NCBI RefSeq assembly: GCF_900106955.1
Contig: NZ_FNNI01000005.1
Coordinates: forward strand, 124,001-188,000
DNA length: 64,000 nt
Reading direction: 5' to 3'
Source: Aidingimonas halophila
GTDB lineage: Bacteria > Pseudomonadota > Gammaproteobacteria > Pseudomonadales > Halomonadaceae
Below are positions 27,815 through 37,187 of this stretch, in pieces. The notes below the pieces were generated by a model that was not told the origin of the DNA, made no database searches, and worked only from the letters and a program-made list of their open reading frames with translations. Both the position numbers and the translations under genes were made by a program. Each line of letters begins with the position of its first letter. Position 1 is the first letter of the stretch.

Positions 27815-28512
27815 CAGCGTCCCCCTTGTCGGTAGGGAAGGGGATCGACCACGCCGTTGGCATTGAAGGCCGCTAGGCGTTCCCGGCAGCTGCCGCAATC
27901 ACCGCACGCTTTCTCCTCGCCAAGATAGCATGTCCAGGTATCGCGGTAATCGAGCCCCATCGCCAATCCATCAGCAAGGATGTCGGCCTTGTCATATTCC
28001 AGGTAGGGCGCCACGATATCGACGGCGTCAAAGTTGGCGATAGCGGCCACATCGTTCATTCGCTGCACGAAGGCGGGGCGACAGTCTGGATAAAGGACGT
28101 GATCGCCACCATGCGCGCCATAAAAAACTCGTCTGGCACCGATATTGACGGCTTTGGCAATGGCCAGGGACAGTAGGATCATGTTGCGATTGGGAACGAC
28201 CGTGGCGGCCATGGTGTCGTGATCGTATTCTCCGCCAGGCATGTCGCGGTCGCTATCCGTCAAGGCGGAGCGATCGATCAAGCCATGGATAGAGCGGATA
28301 TCAACGACTTGGTGTGGCACTTTCAATTGTCGACATACCTGTGCGGCGACATCGAGTTCTCGGGCATGACGCTGCCCATAGTGGAAAGATAGGGCGTGTA
28401 TGCGGTAGCCGAGGTGAATCGCATGATGCAGGACGGTGAAGGAGTCCATGCCGCCTGAATAGATGACAACGGCATCATCGTCCTGGGACGCGTCCGATGG
28501 AGAAGTAGACAT
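27814..28512 (-). CDS. queC: 7-cyano-7-deazaguanine synthase QueC
   Basis: 232 residues (E. coli QueC 231). The ATP PP-loop is SGGMDS (19-24), and zinc ligands are Cys195, Cys203, Cys206 and Cys209 (CGDCGSC). It makes preQ0 from 7-carboxy-7-deazaguanine, ammonia and ATP. It is first in the queC-queE-queD-ykgJ operon, in which every junction is a TGATG overlap. An upstream in-frame start would run into the promoter region and lacks support. No preQ1 riboswitch was recognised in the 190-base divergent region before it. Confidence 0.94.
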   Translation of the reverse strand: MSTSPSDASQDDDAVVIYSGGMDSFTVLHHAIHLGYRIHALSFHYGQRHARELDVAAQVCRQLKVPHQVVDIRSIHGLIDRSALTDSDRDMPGGEYDHDTMAATVVPNRNMILLSLAIAKAVNIGARRVFYGAHGGDHVLYPDCRPAFVQRMNDVAAIANFDAVDIVAPYLEYDKADILADGLAMGLDYRDTWTCYLGEEKACGDCGSCRERLAAFNANGVVDPLPYRQGGR

Positions 28513-28702
28513 GATGGGAATGGCCTGTATCGGAGAATTTGTTGGTCCCCACTGCCCGAGCAGCAGAAAGGGTGTCCGGGGTCCGGTCCGAACATGATGC
28601 GCTATTGTAACCACCATGGCTGACAGTAGCCAGAATCGGGGTAGCGATCTTCACCCGCGACCGTTACTCTCGTGTGTTGCAGAACCACCGCCAGGGAGCG
28701 AT

Positions 28703-29113
28703 ATGGCAATCATCGAACACAGCGAAATTCTCCATGCTCCACCGGAACGCGTTTTTGCGTTGCTGGAGCGTGTCGAGGATTTCGTCGACTATTCCGATCT
28801 GATACAGGCGATCGAGCCGCTGGGCGATCGTTGTTACCGCTGGCATGTCCACGCTGTCGGAATGGACTGGATGTTCGATGTCAAGATCACCGAATCGCGT
28901 GCCCCTGACGTACTCGCCTGGGAATCGCTACATGGCGTCCATAACCAAGGGCGTTATCGTCTGGCGCCGGTTGAGGAGGGTACGAAAGTGACGTTGACCT
29001 TGGAATATCAGATTCGTAATCGATTGATCGAGAAGGCCGTCAACAAAGCGGCCAAGCCATTGGTCAATCAGGTAAGCCGACAGATCCTGGAGCGCGTCGA
29101 AGCGCGTCTTTAG
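28703..29113 (+). CDS. SRPBCC (START-like) family protein
   Basis: 136 residues from an ATG preceded by AGGGAG. The helix-grip pattern IIEHSEILHAPPERVFALLERVEDFVDY and a long C-terminal helix (residues 105-136) are typical of polyketide-cyclase/START-like lipid- or hydrophobe-binding proteins. It does not look close to RatA or CoQ10-binding proteins. It is divergent from queC and convergent with flgN. The role is unknown. Confidence 0.75.
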   Translation: MAIIEHSEILHAPPERVFALLERVEDFVDYSDLIQAIEPLGDRCYRWHVHAVGMDWMFDVKITESRAPDVLAWESLHGVHNQGRYRLAPVEEGTKVTLTLEYQIRNRLIEKAVNKAAKPLVNQVSRQILERVEARL

Positions 29114-29136
29114 GGCAGGATGGTGTACAACACCCA

Positions 29137-29589
29137 TCAGGCCCGGGAGGCAACGCGACCAAGGCCCTGTCTGCGGGCCTGGCCATCTGCGCCATAGAGG
29201 CCATTGTCGGCTGCTTCATGGAGGAAATTCAGCAGACGCTGGTTGTGGCTCAAGCGATTCTGAATGATCTCGCCGTTGAGATGGTTGAGTCGGCGAACGC
29301 GCTCGGCCATGTCGCGAAATGACTGCCATTCATCCTGACAACCGGCATCACGTGCCGCCTGGTCACTGCCCTGACGCGTGTCTGCATAGCCGAGCCGTTG
29401 GAGTGCATGGCGACGTTGTGATTCCAGTTGCTCAAGCTGCTCGAACCATTGTCGCTTGCGTTCCGACAGGTCATTGAGCCGCTCACCATCGACCCGACCG
29501 ACGGCCAGGTTGCGGCGCTCTTCCTCGAGCAGGTCAAGCAGGCCTGACAGGCATTGCCGCTGTCGTTTGAGATGGTTGCTCAAGCTCAT
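29137..29589 (-). CDS. flgN: Flagellar chaperone FlgN
   Basis: 150 residues, almost entirely helical. The C-terminal NGEIIQNRLSHNQRLLNFL and LYGADGQ are FlgN hallmarks. FlgN binds the hook-filament junction proteins FlgK and FlgL before export. It follows flgM by 36 bases, forming an flgMN unit served by the sigma-28 site at 29945-29971 and perhaps also by read-through from flgA. Confidence 0.88.
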   Translation of the reverse strand: MSLSNHLKRQRQCLSGLLDLLEEERRNLAVGRVDGERLNDLSERKRQWFEQLEQLESQRRHALQRLGYADTRQGSDQAARDAGCQDEWQSFRDMAERVRRLNHLNGEIIQNRLSHNQRLLNFLHEAADNGLYGADGQARRQGLGRVASRA

Positions 29590-29625
29590 GTCGGATCCTG
29601 TGATAGATGCGGTGAACGTTGCTCG

Positions 29626-29919
29626 TTATTCGCGGGGTGACGGGTCGAGGATGTCACGCACACTTTCGATGAGGCCGTCGGCAATCTTGTCGGCGCGAAT
29701 TTCGAGCCGCCCTTCACTGATGGCCTGGCGAATTTCCTCGACCCGAGCACTGTCGATATCCTGACTGGTATCGCCGCTATGCTGGCCAAGATGCGTTACG
29801 GCAGCGGGCGACGAGACGTCGGCGGTCTCGCCTTTGCCATGCGATTTCTGCGCCTTGTCGCTGCCTTGCTGTTGATCCGGGCGAGTCAGCGGCTGAGTGC
29901 TATCGATTTTCACGGGCAT
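29626..29919 (-). CDS. flgM: Anti-sigma-28 factor FlgM
   Basis: 97 residues. The N-terminal half is polar and disordered (MPVKIDSTQPLTRP). The C-terminal half has the FliA-binding helices (SARVEEIRQAISEGRLEI, ADKIADGLIESVRDIL). FlgM holds FliA inactive until it is exported through the completed hook-basal body. Its gene has a good FliA promoter of its own, so it takes part in the usual feedback. Confidence 0.92.
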   Translation of the reverse strand: MPVKIDSTQPLTRPDQQQGSDKAQKSHGKGETADVSSPAAVTHLGQHSGDTSQDIDSARVEEIRQAISEGRLEIRADKIADGLIESVRDILDPSPRE

Positions 29920-29944
29920 ATCTCTCGAGCATGTCTTTCCCTCA

Positions 29945-29971
29945 GTATCGGCAACTCGGGAAAGAACTTGA
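29945..29971 (-). promoter_or_regulatory. Sigma-28 (FliA) promoter of flgMN
   Basis: On the minus strand: TCAA, 15 bases, GCCGATAC. This fits the FliA pattern TAAA/TCAA-N15-GCCGATAA. It lies between the flgA stop and flgM, 26 bases before the flgM ATG. Confidence 0.8.
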
Positions 29972-29978
29972 ACCCTGA

Positions 29979-30680
29979 TTATTGCAGATCGACTTCCAGA
30001 TGATCCTCGCCGGTAACGCGTGCCGTCAAGGTATCGCGATTGTCCATCCGTACTCGAACTTTGGAACCCATGCCGCCACTGTCGATGGCCTCGCCTTTAC
30101 GCGAGACGGAGAAGCCTTCGCCGCGCGCCTCGACCTTGACCCGAGCCCCGCGTTCGACCAGCGCGACTTCACGCAGTTGGCGTTCGGTGAACGGTTCGCC
30201 AGAAGAGAGCATGCGTGCGGCTTCCTGTCCGATCGCCTGTTCGGGGGTCACGATGGCATCACGGGGGAGGCTGCCAAGTTCGGCCTCCTTTGTTTCCAGC
30301 ATGTCAGCCTTGATGACGGTATTCGGAGCGATGTCCTGTCTGGGTACGACATGATCTCCAATGATTTCGACATTGGCTCTCATGTAACGAACTTGCTGAC
30401 CATTGTCTCCGCATTTGACCCCGACCGAGACGCGTCCGGCAAGCTCGGTGTTTTCATTGGTCAGGAATGGCTCCGGTGCAACGCACTCGTTGAGTTGGGC
30501 TGAGGGAGGCCGAACATCGATCTGGACTTCATCCCCCATTTCACTGGCACGCTCGTAGAGAAATTGCTGAACGCGCTGGACCACTTCCTCACTCGCCATG
30601 ACATTGGGAGCGAGCAGGACCGAGAGCAGAATGCCCCACAGAAACCATCGGCACTGTGATGAAGGACTGGCTAGAGACAT
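29979..30680 (-). CDS. flgA: Flagellar P-ring assembly chaperone FlgA
   Basis: 233 residues from the ATG at 30680. Signal peptide with a hydrophobic core at 12-25 and cleavage after about Ala29. SAF-type and C-terminal beta domains follow (VPRQDIAPNTVIKADML, FTERQLREVALVERG, VRVRMDNRDTLTARVTG). FlgA helps FlgI polymerise into the P ring in the periplasm. It is divergent from flgB across 210 bases. An in-frame start 38 codons upstream is rejected because it would bury the signal peptide. Confidence 0.9.
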   Translation of the reverse strand: MSLASPSSQCRWFLWGILLSVLLAPNVMASEEVVQRVQQFLYERASEMGDEVQIDVRPPSAQLNECVAPEPFLTNENTELAGRVSVGVKCGDNGQQVRYMRANVEIIGDHVVPRQDIAPNTVIKADMLETKEAELGSLPRDAIVTPEQAIGQEAARMLSSGEPFTERQLREVALVERGARVKVEARGEGFSVSRKGEAIDSGGMGSKVRVRMDNRDTLTARVTGEDHLEVDLQ

Positions 30681-30890
30681 GGCGATATCCGATCGATCGC
30701 GGTTGAACAGATTGAGTCTATCCTGACTGCCAATTCTAGAGCGTGCCGGAGCAAGGCATCTCGGAAAATGGCTATCGAAAACGGGTCTATTCATCCCTTT
30801 GTCCTGACAGGAACGCCACTATTCTTCATCGTGACCAATTTCCTTTGGTGATTGCCGAGACATTTCGGTGACAGTAACGAGGCCAGAAGG

Positions 30891-31304
30891 ATGATCGACC
30901 AATTAAGTGCCGCCTTGGGCTTTGACAAGGAAGCGCTCAACCTGCGTTCACAACGCCATGAGGTGTTGAGCAGCAATATCGCCAATGCCGACACGCCGAA
31001 TTACAAGGCGCGCGATTTCGATTTCTCCAGTGAGTTGTCGCGAGTCATGCAACAGGGGCGGGCCGAAAGTCGTGGAACCGAATTGGCGGTGACCTCTTCA
31101 CGTCATATTGCCGGTCAGGCTCCTGCCTCCGCCGGTGTGGATATGAAGTATCGCGTGCCCGACCAGCCCAGTCTGGATGGAAATACCGTGGATATGGATC
31201 GTGAGCGCACTCAATTCGCCGACAATGCCATGCGTTATCAGGCCAGCCTGACGTTCGCGAATAGCCGTATCCAGGGGCTCAAGAGCGCTATGCAGCCCGA
31301 GTAA
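30891..31304 (+). CDS. flgB: Flagellar proximal rod protein FlgB
   Basis: 137 residues. The rod signature SSNIANADTPNYKARDFDF is present, and C-terminal heptads (DRERTQFADNAMRYQASLTF) complete the coiled coil of axial proteins. It is the first gene of flgBCDEFGHIJ. The ATG at 30891 fits homologues; an upstream in-frame start would add 13 poorly supported residues. I could not identify its promoter class in the divergent flgA/flgB region. Confidence 0.93.
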   Translation: MIDQLSAALGFDKEALNLRSQRHEVLSSNIANADTPNYKARDFDFSSELSRVMQQGRAESRGTELAVTSSRHIAGQAPASAGVDMKYRVPDQPSLDGNTVDMDRERTQFADNAMRYQASLTFANSRIQGLKSAMQPE

Positions 31305-31327
31305 CGATTCAACAGGAGTGACATCAT

Positions 31328-31735
31328 ATGTCGATGTTTTCCGTTTTTGACATTTCCGGTTCGGCCATGAGTGCGCAGTCACAGCGTATGAATGTCACCG
31401 CCAGCAACCTGGCCAATGCGGATAGTGTGGCGGGTCCGGATGGCGAAGCTTATCGTGCCAAGCAGGTCTTGTTCGAGACACGGGCCGATCGTCGCAATGG
31501 CATTGGCGGTGTGGGTGTCGATGAGGTGATTGAAGATCAATCCCCCATGCGACAAGAGTACCAGCCGGATCATCCGCTCGCCGATGAAGAGGGCTACGTC
31601 ACGATGCCCAACGTCGAGCCGGCCCATGAAATGGTCAACATGATCTCGGCGTCGCGTTCCTATCAGGCCAACGTCGAGGTGATGAATACCAGTAAACAGC
31701 TGATGACCAAAACCTTGACCATCGGCGAGAACTAA
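31328..31735 (+). CDS. flgC: Flagellar proximal rod protein FlgC
   Basis: 135 residues. The N-terminal axial motif ([19 protein letters not shown]) and C-terminal [20 protein letters not shown] match FlgC. It forms part of the proximal rod with FlgB and FlgF. It lies 23 bases after flgB, with AGGAG upstream. Confidence 0.95.
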   Translation: MSMFSVFDISGSAMSAQSQRMNVTASNLANADSVAGPDGEAYRAKQVLFETRADRRNGIGGVGVDEVIEDQSPMRQEYQPDHPLADEEGYVTMPNVEPAHEMVNMISASRSYQANVEVMNTSKQLMTKTLTIGEN

Positions 31736-31749
31736 TCGGAGTCAGCACG

Positions 31750-32445
31750 ATGAGTAACACGATCGATAGCTCGGTGCTCGATAGCGTCAATGCAGGGAGT
31801 AGCGCTTCTGGTGGTCTTGGCGGCACGACGGGTGGCGGAATCGAGGACATCAGTGACAGTTTCATGACATTGCTGGTGGCACAACTCGAGAACCAGGATC
31901 CCATGAACCCGATGGAAAACGCCGAGATGACCTCGCAAATGGCGCAGATCAATACGGTCCAGGGGATCAATGACCTCAACTCTTCTCTGGAGGATATCAA
32001 TAGCCAGATCGACGAGGGGCATACTCTCCAGGCAGCTTCACTGATCGATCAAGGCGTACTGGTACCTGCGGATCACGTGCTGGTCAGCGAAGGGTCGACG
32101 ACACCGTTCGGCATCGAGCTGGATTCACCGGCTGAGGAAGTCACCGCCACCATCACTAACGGCAACGGCGAAGCCGTTCGGAGCTTCGATGTCGGGTCAC
32201 TTGACGAAGGGGTCGAGTCCTTTACCTGGGATGGCACCCTGGAAAATGGTGAAACGGCACCTGATGGTACCTATAACGTGTCGATAGAGGCCACGCAGGA
32301 CGGAGAGTCGGTAGCGCATGAGACGCTCGGCTATGCCCGTGTGTCTGGTGTGGCGGAAGGTGAAAACGGTCCGTTGCTGGATCTTGGCGGGGCCCTGGAT
32401 CTGGGGCAGGTCGGCATGGCCGATATCCGACAGATTCTGAATTGA
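31750..32445 (+). CDS. flgD: Hook-capping protein FlgD
   Basis: 231 residues. The N-terminal part has DSFMTLLVAQLENQDPMNPMEN (read in two pieces: SFMTLLVAQLENQDP then MNPMEN), the hook-cap signature. The C-terminal part is a FlgD Ig/tudor-like module (LENGETAPDGTYNVSIEAT). It caps the growing hook and is discarded afterwards. It is notably acidic. Confidence 0.93.
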   Translation: MSNTIDSSVLDSVNAGSSASGGLGGTTGGGIEDISDSFMTLLVAQLENQDPMNPMENAEMTSQMAQINTVQGINDLNSSLEDINSQIDEGHTLQAASLIDQGVLVPADHVLVSEGSTTPFGIELDSPAEEVTATITNGNGEAVRSFDVGSLDEGVESFTWDGTLENGETAPDGTYNVSIEATQDGESVAHETLGYARVSGVAEGENGPLLDLGGALDLGQVGMADIRQILN

Positions 32446-32539
32446 TCGGATCGTAACGGTACATACGCATCGCGGTAATTATCAAGGCGCATACCGGTAC
32501 GCAAGCCGGTAGCACAAGCAAAAGCACAGGGAGCTGAAC

Positions 32540-33721
32540 ATGGGTTTTTCACAAGCGCTCAGCGGTATCAATGCCGCCGCCGATAACCTGGATGTGGTCG
32601 GTAACAATATCTCCAACTCGCAGACTGTCGGGTTCAAAAGCTCGAACACACAGTTCGCCGATGTCTATGCCGGCGCCGAAGTCGGTCTGGGTACTCGGGT
32701 TTCCGGCGTTATGCAGGACTTTTCCGATGGCACCCTGGAAAGCAGTGGCCGTGACCTCGATCTGGCGATCAGCGGCGACGGTTTTTTCCGCATGACACAG
32801 AACGATCAGGTCGTCTATTCCCGTAACGGCCAGCTCTCCATGACCTCCGACGGCTATCTGCAAAACGCCCAGGGCGCACGCTTGACGGGATACCCGGCAG
32901 GCGTCGGCGCGGGTGGACAGCCGGAAGAGTTGCAGGTTCCCTCCGATGCGCTGGAAGCGACAGCGACTACTGGCGTCGAGGCCAGCTTGAATCTGGATTC
33001 GGGATCTGAGGAGCTCACTGCGGGAGGTATTGATCCTAATGACTCTGATACTTATTCCTACTCAAACAGTGCCACGGTCTATGATTCGTTAGGTAACTCC
33101 CATGACGTGACCATGTATTTTGCCAAGGTCGCCGAGAATGAGTGGGAGATGCAACCCACTATCGATGGCGAATCAGCTGATACAGGTGGAGATACCTCAT
33201 TGAGCTTCAATGACGATGGCACCTTGGATGGCAACGCCATTGGTAACTACACCTACGATCCGGGCAATGGTGCCGAAGAAATGGACTTCGATTTCGACTT
33301 TGCCGGCTCCACCCAGTTCGGCAACGATTTCGAGCTGAGCTCCCTCAACCAGGATGGTTACAGCTCCGGCAGCCTGGTCGGCACCACCATCGATGAGTCC
33401 GGTAATATCATCGGCAATTACTCCAATGAAGAGTCCCAGGTACTGGGCACCATCGCCATGGCCAATTTCCGCAATCCGGAAGGGCTCGACCCGGTAGGCG
33501 ATAACGCCTGGGCCGAAACCAGTGAGTCCGGTCAGGCATTGCTGGGCCAGGCCGGTGAAGGGGTGTTCGGTTCGATCGAGTCCGGCACCATCGAAACCTC
33601 CAACGTGGACCTGAACGGCGAACTGGTCGACCTGATCATTGCCCAGCGCAACTATCAGGCCAACTCGCAAACCGTGAAGGTGCAGGACGAAGTGCTGCAG
33701 GGCACCGTCAACCTACGTTAA
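32540..33721 (+). CDS. flgE: Flagellar hook protein FlgE
   Basis: 393 residues. The N-terminal axial domain (FSQALSGINAAADNLDVVGN) and C-terminal IIAQRNYQANSQTVKVQDE are conserved. The central hook domains are Asp/Glu/Ser-rich, fitting a halophile's extracellular protein. AGGGAG precedes the ATG. The 94-base gap before it holds a small TACCGG/CCGGTA hairpin (32488-32507) of unclear use. Confidence 0.95.
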   Translation: MGFSQALSGINAAADNLDVVGNNISNSQTVGFKSSNTQFADVYAGAEVGLGTRVSGVMQDFSDGTLESSGRDLDLAISGDGFFRMTQNDQVVYSRNGQLSMTSDGYLQNAQGARLTGYPAGVGAGGQPEELQVPSDALEATATTGVEASLNLDSGSEELTAGGIDPNDSDTYSYSNSATVYDSLGNSHDVTMYFAKVAENEWEMQPTIDGESADTGGDTSLSFNDDGTLDGNAIGNYTYDPGNGAEEMDFDFDFAGSTQFGNDFELSSLNQDGYSSGSLVGTTIDESGNIIGNYSNEESQVLGTIAMANFRNPEGLDPVGDNAWAETSESGQALLGQAGEGVFGSIESGTIETSNVDLNGELVDLIIAQRNYQANSQTVKVQDEVLQGTVNLR

Positions 33722-33733
33722 TCGGGGGCTGAG

Positions 33734-34489
33734 ATGGATCGCGTTCTCTATACCGCGATGAGCGGTGCCAAGCAGACCATGGATCAACAAGCCGTGGTCA
33801 GCAATAACCTGGCCAATGCTTCTACCACCGGATTTCGCGCCCAGATGTCCGCCATGCGTGCGGTTCCCGTCGAGGGGGAAGGCATGCCGACGCGGGTTTC
33901 CGTGGCGGCATCCACGCCGGTGGCCGATATGTCGTCGGGTCCGATGAATGCCACTGGCCGGGCACTGGACGTGGCGATTCAGGATGACGGCTGGCTGGCC
34001 GTGCAATCCGACGACGGCGGTGAAGCCTATACGCGTCGTGGTGATCTTCAGGTCGATGCAGATGGCCTCCTGACCAGTGGCGGGCGCCCCGTCATCGGTG
34101 AAAACGGTCCTATCGTCATCCCCCTCGGTGCGGATGTCAGCATTGGTGAAGATGGCACCATCAGTGCGCTCGAAGAGGGCCAGCCTCCGGATGCGATTGC
34201 CAATGTCGGTCGACTGAAACTGGTCGACCCCGAGGATCAATCGCTGGAACGTGGCGATGATGGCTTGTTCCGTCCGCTTCCTGATGATGAAGGCAATATC
34301 AATGCCTTGCCGCAGAATGAAGACGTGCGCATTGCGACCGGTACGCTCGAGGGCAGTAATGTCAGCCCGATCGAGACGATGGTAGCAATGATCGACAGTG
34401 CACGTCGGTATGACATGCAGATGAAGGGCATCGAAACCGCTGATGAAAATGCTCAGCGCGCCAATAACTTGCTCTCAATCAGCGGCTGA
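33734..34489 (+). CDS. flgF: Flagellar rod protein FlgF
   Basis: 251 residues. The start MDRVLYTAMSGAKQTMDQQ, the axial motif VSNNLANASTTGFRAQM and the C-terminal EGSNVSPIETMVAMIDSARR are typical of FlgF. It contributes to the proximal rod. It follows flgE by 12 bases. Confidence 0.94.
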   Translation: MDRVLYTAMSGAKQTMDQQAVVSNNLANASTTGFRAQMSAMRAVPVEGEGMPTRVSVAASTPVADMSSGPMNATGRALDVAIQDDGWLAVQSDDGGEAYTRRGDLQVDADGLLTSGGRPVIGENGPIVIPLGADVSIGEDGTISALEEGQPPDAIANVGRLKLVDPEDQSLERGDDGLFRPLPDDEGNINALPQNEDVRIATGTLEGSNVSPIETMVAMIDSARRYDMQMKGIETADENAQRANNLLSISG

Positions 34490-34516
34490 CGCCGTGTACG
34501 CAGGGAAGATGCAATC

Positions 34517-35299
34517 ATGATCAAATCATTATGGACCGCCAAGACCGGTCTGGAATCCCAGCAGGTTCAGATGGACGTAACGTCCAACAACCTGGCCAAC
34601 GTGTCGACCAATGGCTTCAAAAGTTCCCGGGCGGTTTTCGAGGACCTTCTGTACCAGAACATGCGTCAGCCCGGGGCCCAATCCAATGCCCAGGATACGT
34701 TGCCGTCCGGCATGCAAGTGGGGACCGGGGTTCGTCCCGTGGCGACCGAACGTCTCCATACCCAGGGCAACCTGGAAAATACCGGCAATTCGCGTGATCT
34801 TGCCATCGAGGGTGACGGATTCTTCCAGGTCATGATGCCGGATGGAACGACCGCGTTTACGCGGGATGGCAGCTTCCAGCTGGATCAGAACGGCCAGCTC
34901 GTCACGGCCAATGGCTATCCGGTCGAGCCGGCTATCACGATCCCGGAAAATGCGCTTTCGGTGAATGTCAGCAAGGATGGCATCGTTTCCGTGACCGAGC
35001 CCGGTACGCCACAGGAGAATGAAGTCGGGCAGTTGACGCTTTCCTCATTCGTGAATCCGACGGGACTGGAAAGTATCGGTGAAAACTTGTACCGGGAAAC
35101 CGAAGCCTCCGGGCCGCGTAATGACAACATCCCCGGCATGAATGGGGTGGGAACCATTGAGCAGGGCTATGTCGAGACATCCAATGTCAATGTCGTCGAG
35201 GAAATGGTCAGCATGATCCAGAACCAGCGTGCCTACGAGATCAATAGCAAGGCGGTTCAGACATCCGATGAGATGCTCGGCCGGTTGAGCCAGTTGTGA
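34517..35299 (+). CDS. flgG: Flagellar distal rod protein FlgG
   Basis: 260 residues, the E. coli length. [20 protein letters not shown] and [18 protein letters not shown] at the N-terminus and [19 protein letters not shown] at the C-terminus are diagnostic. It builds the distal rod crossing the outer membrane rings. The distance from flgF is 27 bases. Confidence 0.96.
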   Translation: MIKSLWTAKTGLESQQVQMDVTSNNLANVSTNGFKSSRAVFEDLLYQNMRQPGAQSNAQDTLPSGMQVGTGVRPVATERLHTQGNLENTGNSRDLAIEGDGFFQVMMPDGTTAFTRDGSFQLDQNGQLVTANGYPVEPAITIPENALSVNVSKDGIVSVTEPGTPQENEVGQLTLSSFVNPTGLESIGENLYRETEASGPRNDNIPGMNGVGTIEQGYVETSNVNVVEEMVSMIQNQRAYEINSKAVQTSDEMLGRLSQL

Positions 35300-35315
35300 T
35301 TCTGGCGGAGCGGTC

Positions 35316-36005
35316 ATGATGCATAGACTGGTTTTATACCGTTATCTTCGTCTGTCATTCGCTCTCTTGCTGATGGTAGCGCTGGTCGGCTGTGCCCAGC
35401 TGCCGCGCCCGTCCGTGGTGGGGGAACAAGAGCAGATTGATATACCGGAACCCCAGGAAGGCCAGGCTAATGGCGCCATCTATCAGTCCAATGGCGGTTA
35501 CCGGCCTCTCTTCGAGGATCGGCGCCCACGGGCCCCCGGGGATGTGCTGACGATCGTCGTCGATGAGGAAGTCAGCGCCAGCAAGGATTCGTCTTCCTCC
35601 GCCAACCGCAATGGGTCGAGTTCGCTGGGACTGGAACAGTTGCCGGATGCCCTGGATGCCCTGGCGGAATACGGCTATGAGCTGGAGGGCCAGAACGACT
35701 TCGAAGGGGGCGGTGGCTCCGAAGCGAGCAACTCCTTTACTGGGACCATGACCGTGACCGTGCTGGAAGTGATGAACAACGGCAATCTACGTGTTCGTGG
35801 CGAAAAACAGATCGCCATCAATCAGGGCGTTGAGTTCATTCGTTTTTCAGGTGTGGTCAACCCACGTTCCATCGATGGCAGCAACCGGGTTCCATCCACC
35901 GAAGTGGCGGATGCGCGTATCGAATATGTGGGAGATGGCTACATTGATGAAGCACAGCATATGGGCTGGTTGCAACGCTTCTTCCTCAATGTGTCGCCGT
36001 TCTGA
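35316..36005 (+). CDS. flgH: Flagellar L-ring lipoprotein FlgH
   Basis: 229 residues. The lipobox LVGC with Cys26 marks an outer-membrane lipoprotein. [21 protein letters not shown]-like sequence ([16 protein letters not shown]) and the C-terminal [11 protein letters not shown] are FlgH features. It forms the L ring around the rod. ATG codons at 35316 and 35319 are both possible; GGAG at 35307-35310 fits either. Confidence 0.94.
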   Translation: MMHRLVLYRYLRLSFALLLMVALVGCAQLPRPSVVGEQEQIDIPEPQEGQANGAIYQSNGGYRPLFEDRRPRAPGDVLTIVVDEEVSASKDSSSSANRNGSSSLGLEQLPDALDALAEYGYELEGQNDFEGGGGSEASNSFTGTMTVTVLEVMNNGNLRVRGEKQIAINQGVEFIRFSGVVNPRSIDGSNRVPSTEVADARIEYVGDGYIDEAQHMGWLQRFFLNVSPF

Positions 36006-36050
36006 CCCGATGTCGATGTCCTTGACCCTGGCCCGTATCACCTCAAGAGT

Positions 36051-37187
36051 ATGATTCAGATGATCTCGTATCGCCGTGCTTCTCGACCTTTGGCCCTGCT
36101 GTTGACCCTGACGACGCTGCTGTCGTTCAGTGCGCCTGCCTACAGCGAACGTTTGCGTGACCTGGCCAGTTTTGCGGGTGTCCGCAACAACGCGCTCGTG
36201 GGGTATGGCCTGGTCGTTGGTCTTGACGGGACCGGTGACCAGACCATGCAGACCCCCTTCACGGGGCAGAGCCTGGAGAACATGCTGTCGCAACTGGGTA
36301 CCGATGTGCCGGAAGGCACCAATATGCAGGTCCGAAATGTCGCGTCGGTCATGGTGACGGCGGAATTACCGCCGTTCTCGCAGCAGGGGCAGGAACTGGA
36401 TGTGGTGGTTTCTTCGGTCGGTAATGCCCGCAGCTTGCGTGGTGGCACGTTGTTGATGACTCCGCTCAAGGGGGCGGATGGTGAAATCTATGCCATGGCG
36501 CAAGGCAACCTGCATGTCGGGGGGGCCAGTGCCGAAGCGGCCGGCAGTAGTGTCGAGATCAACCAGCAGGCGGGTGGACGGATCAATGGCGGCGCGACGG
36601 TGGAGCGGGAAGTCCCGCTTCAAATGGCTGCCGAGGACGGGACCATGGAGTTGGAGCTGAATGAGGCCGACTTCGGGACAGCGCGCGATGTCGTTGAAGC
36701 GATCAATGGCGAATTCGATTCAACGGTTGCCAGTGCCGTCAATAGCCGGGTCATTCGCTTGCGGGCGCCGATGACCGAGAACGAACGGGTCAACTTCCTG
36801 GCGCGTGTCGAGAATCTGGATGTCGATCCCGGGGAAGGGCCGGCCAAGGTCGTGGTCAACTCACGGACGGGCTCGGTGGTGTTATCCAGTGCGGTGTCAT
36901 TGCATCGTGCCGCTGTGGCTCATGGCAATCTCTCGGTCACGATCAGTCAGCGTTTCAATGCATCGCAGCCGAATCCCTTCGGGGAGGGGGAGACTGTCGT
37001 CACGCCCGAGGCCGATATCAATATCGAGCAACAGGAAGCGCCCCTGCAATACATGGATGATAGTGCCGATCTGGTCGATGTCGTCAACGCGCTCAATACA
37101 TTGGGTGCGACACCGCAGGATCTCATCTCCATTCTACAAGCGCTGAAAGCGGCAGGGTCGCTGCGGGCTGAGCTGGAGATCATCTGA
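36051..37187 (+). CDS. flgI: Flagellar P-ring protein FlgI
   Basis: 378 residues with a Sec signal peptide (hydrophobic 13-28, cleavage near AYS-ERL at residues 31-33). RLRDLASFAGVRNNALVGYG and VVGLDGTGDQTMQTPFTGQS are nearly invariant in FlgI. It polymerises in the periplasm as the P ring with FlgA's help. An internal ATG three codons on is an alternative start. Its stop overlaps the flgJ start (TGATG-type). Confidence 0.95.
   Translation: MIQMISYRRASRPLALLLTLTTLLSFSAPAYSERLRDLASFAGVRNNALVGYGLVVGLDGTGDQTMQTPFTGQSLENMLSQLGTDVPEGTNMQVRNVASVMVTAELPPFSQQGQELDVVVSSVGNARSLRGGTLLMTPLKGADGEIYAMAQGNLHVGGASAEAAGSSVEINQQAGGRINGGATVEREVPLQMAAEDGTMELELNEADFGTARDVVEAINGEFDSTVASAVNSRVIRLRAPMTENERVNFLARVENLDVDPGEGPAKVVVNSRTGSVVLSSAVSLHRAAVAHGNLSVTISQRFNASQPNPFGEGETVVTPEADINIEQQEAPLQYMDDSADLVDVVNALNTLGATPQDLISILQALKAAGSLRAELEII

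Noticed and set aside
28513-28702. preQ1 riboswitch before queC
   Set aside because: No recognisable preQ1 aptamer core or expression platform in this short divergent region.
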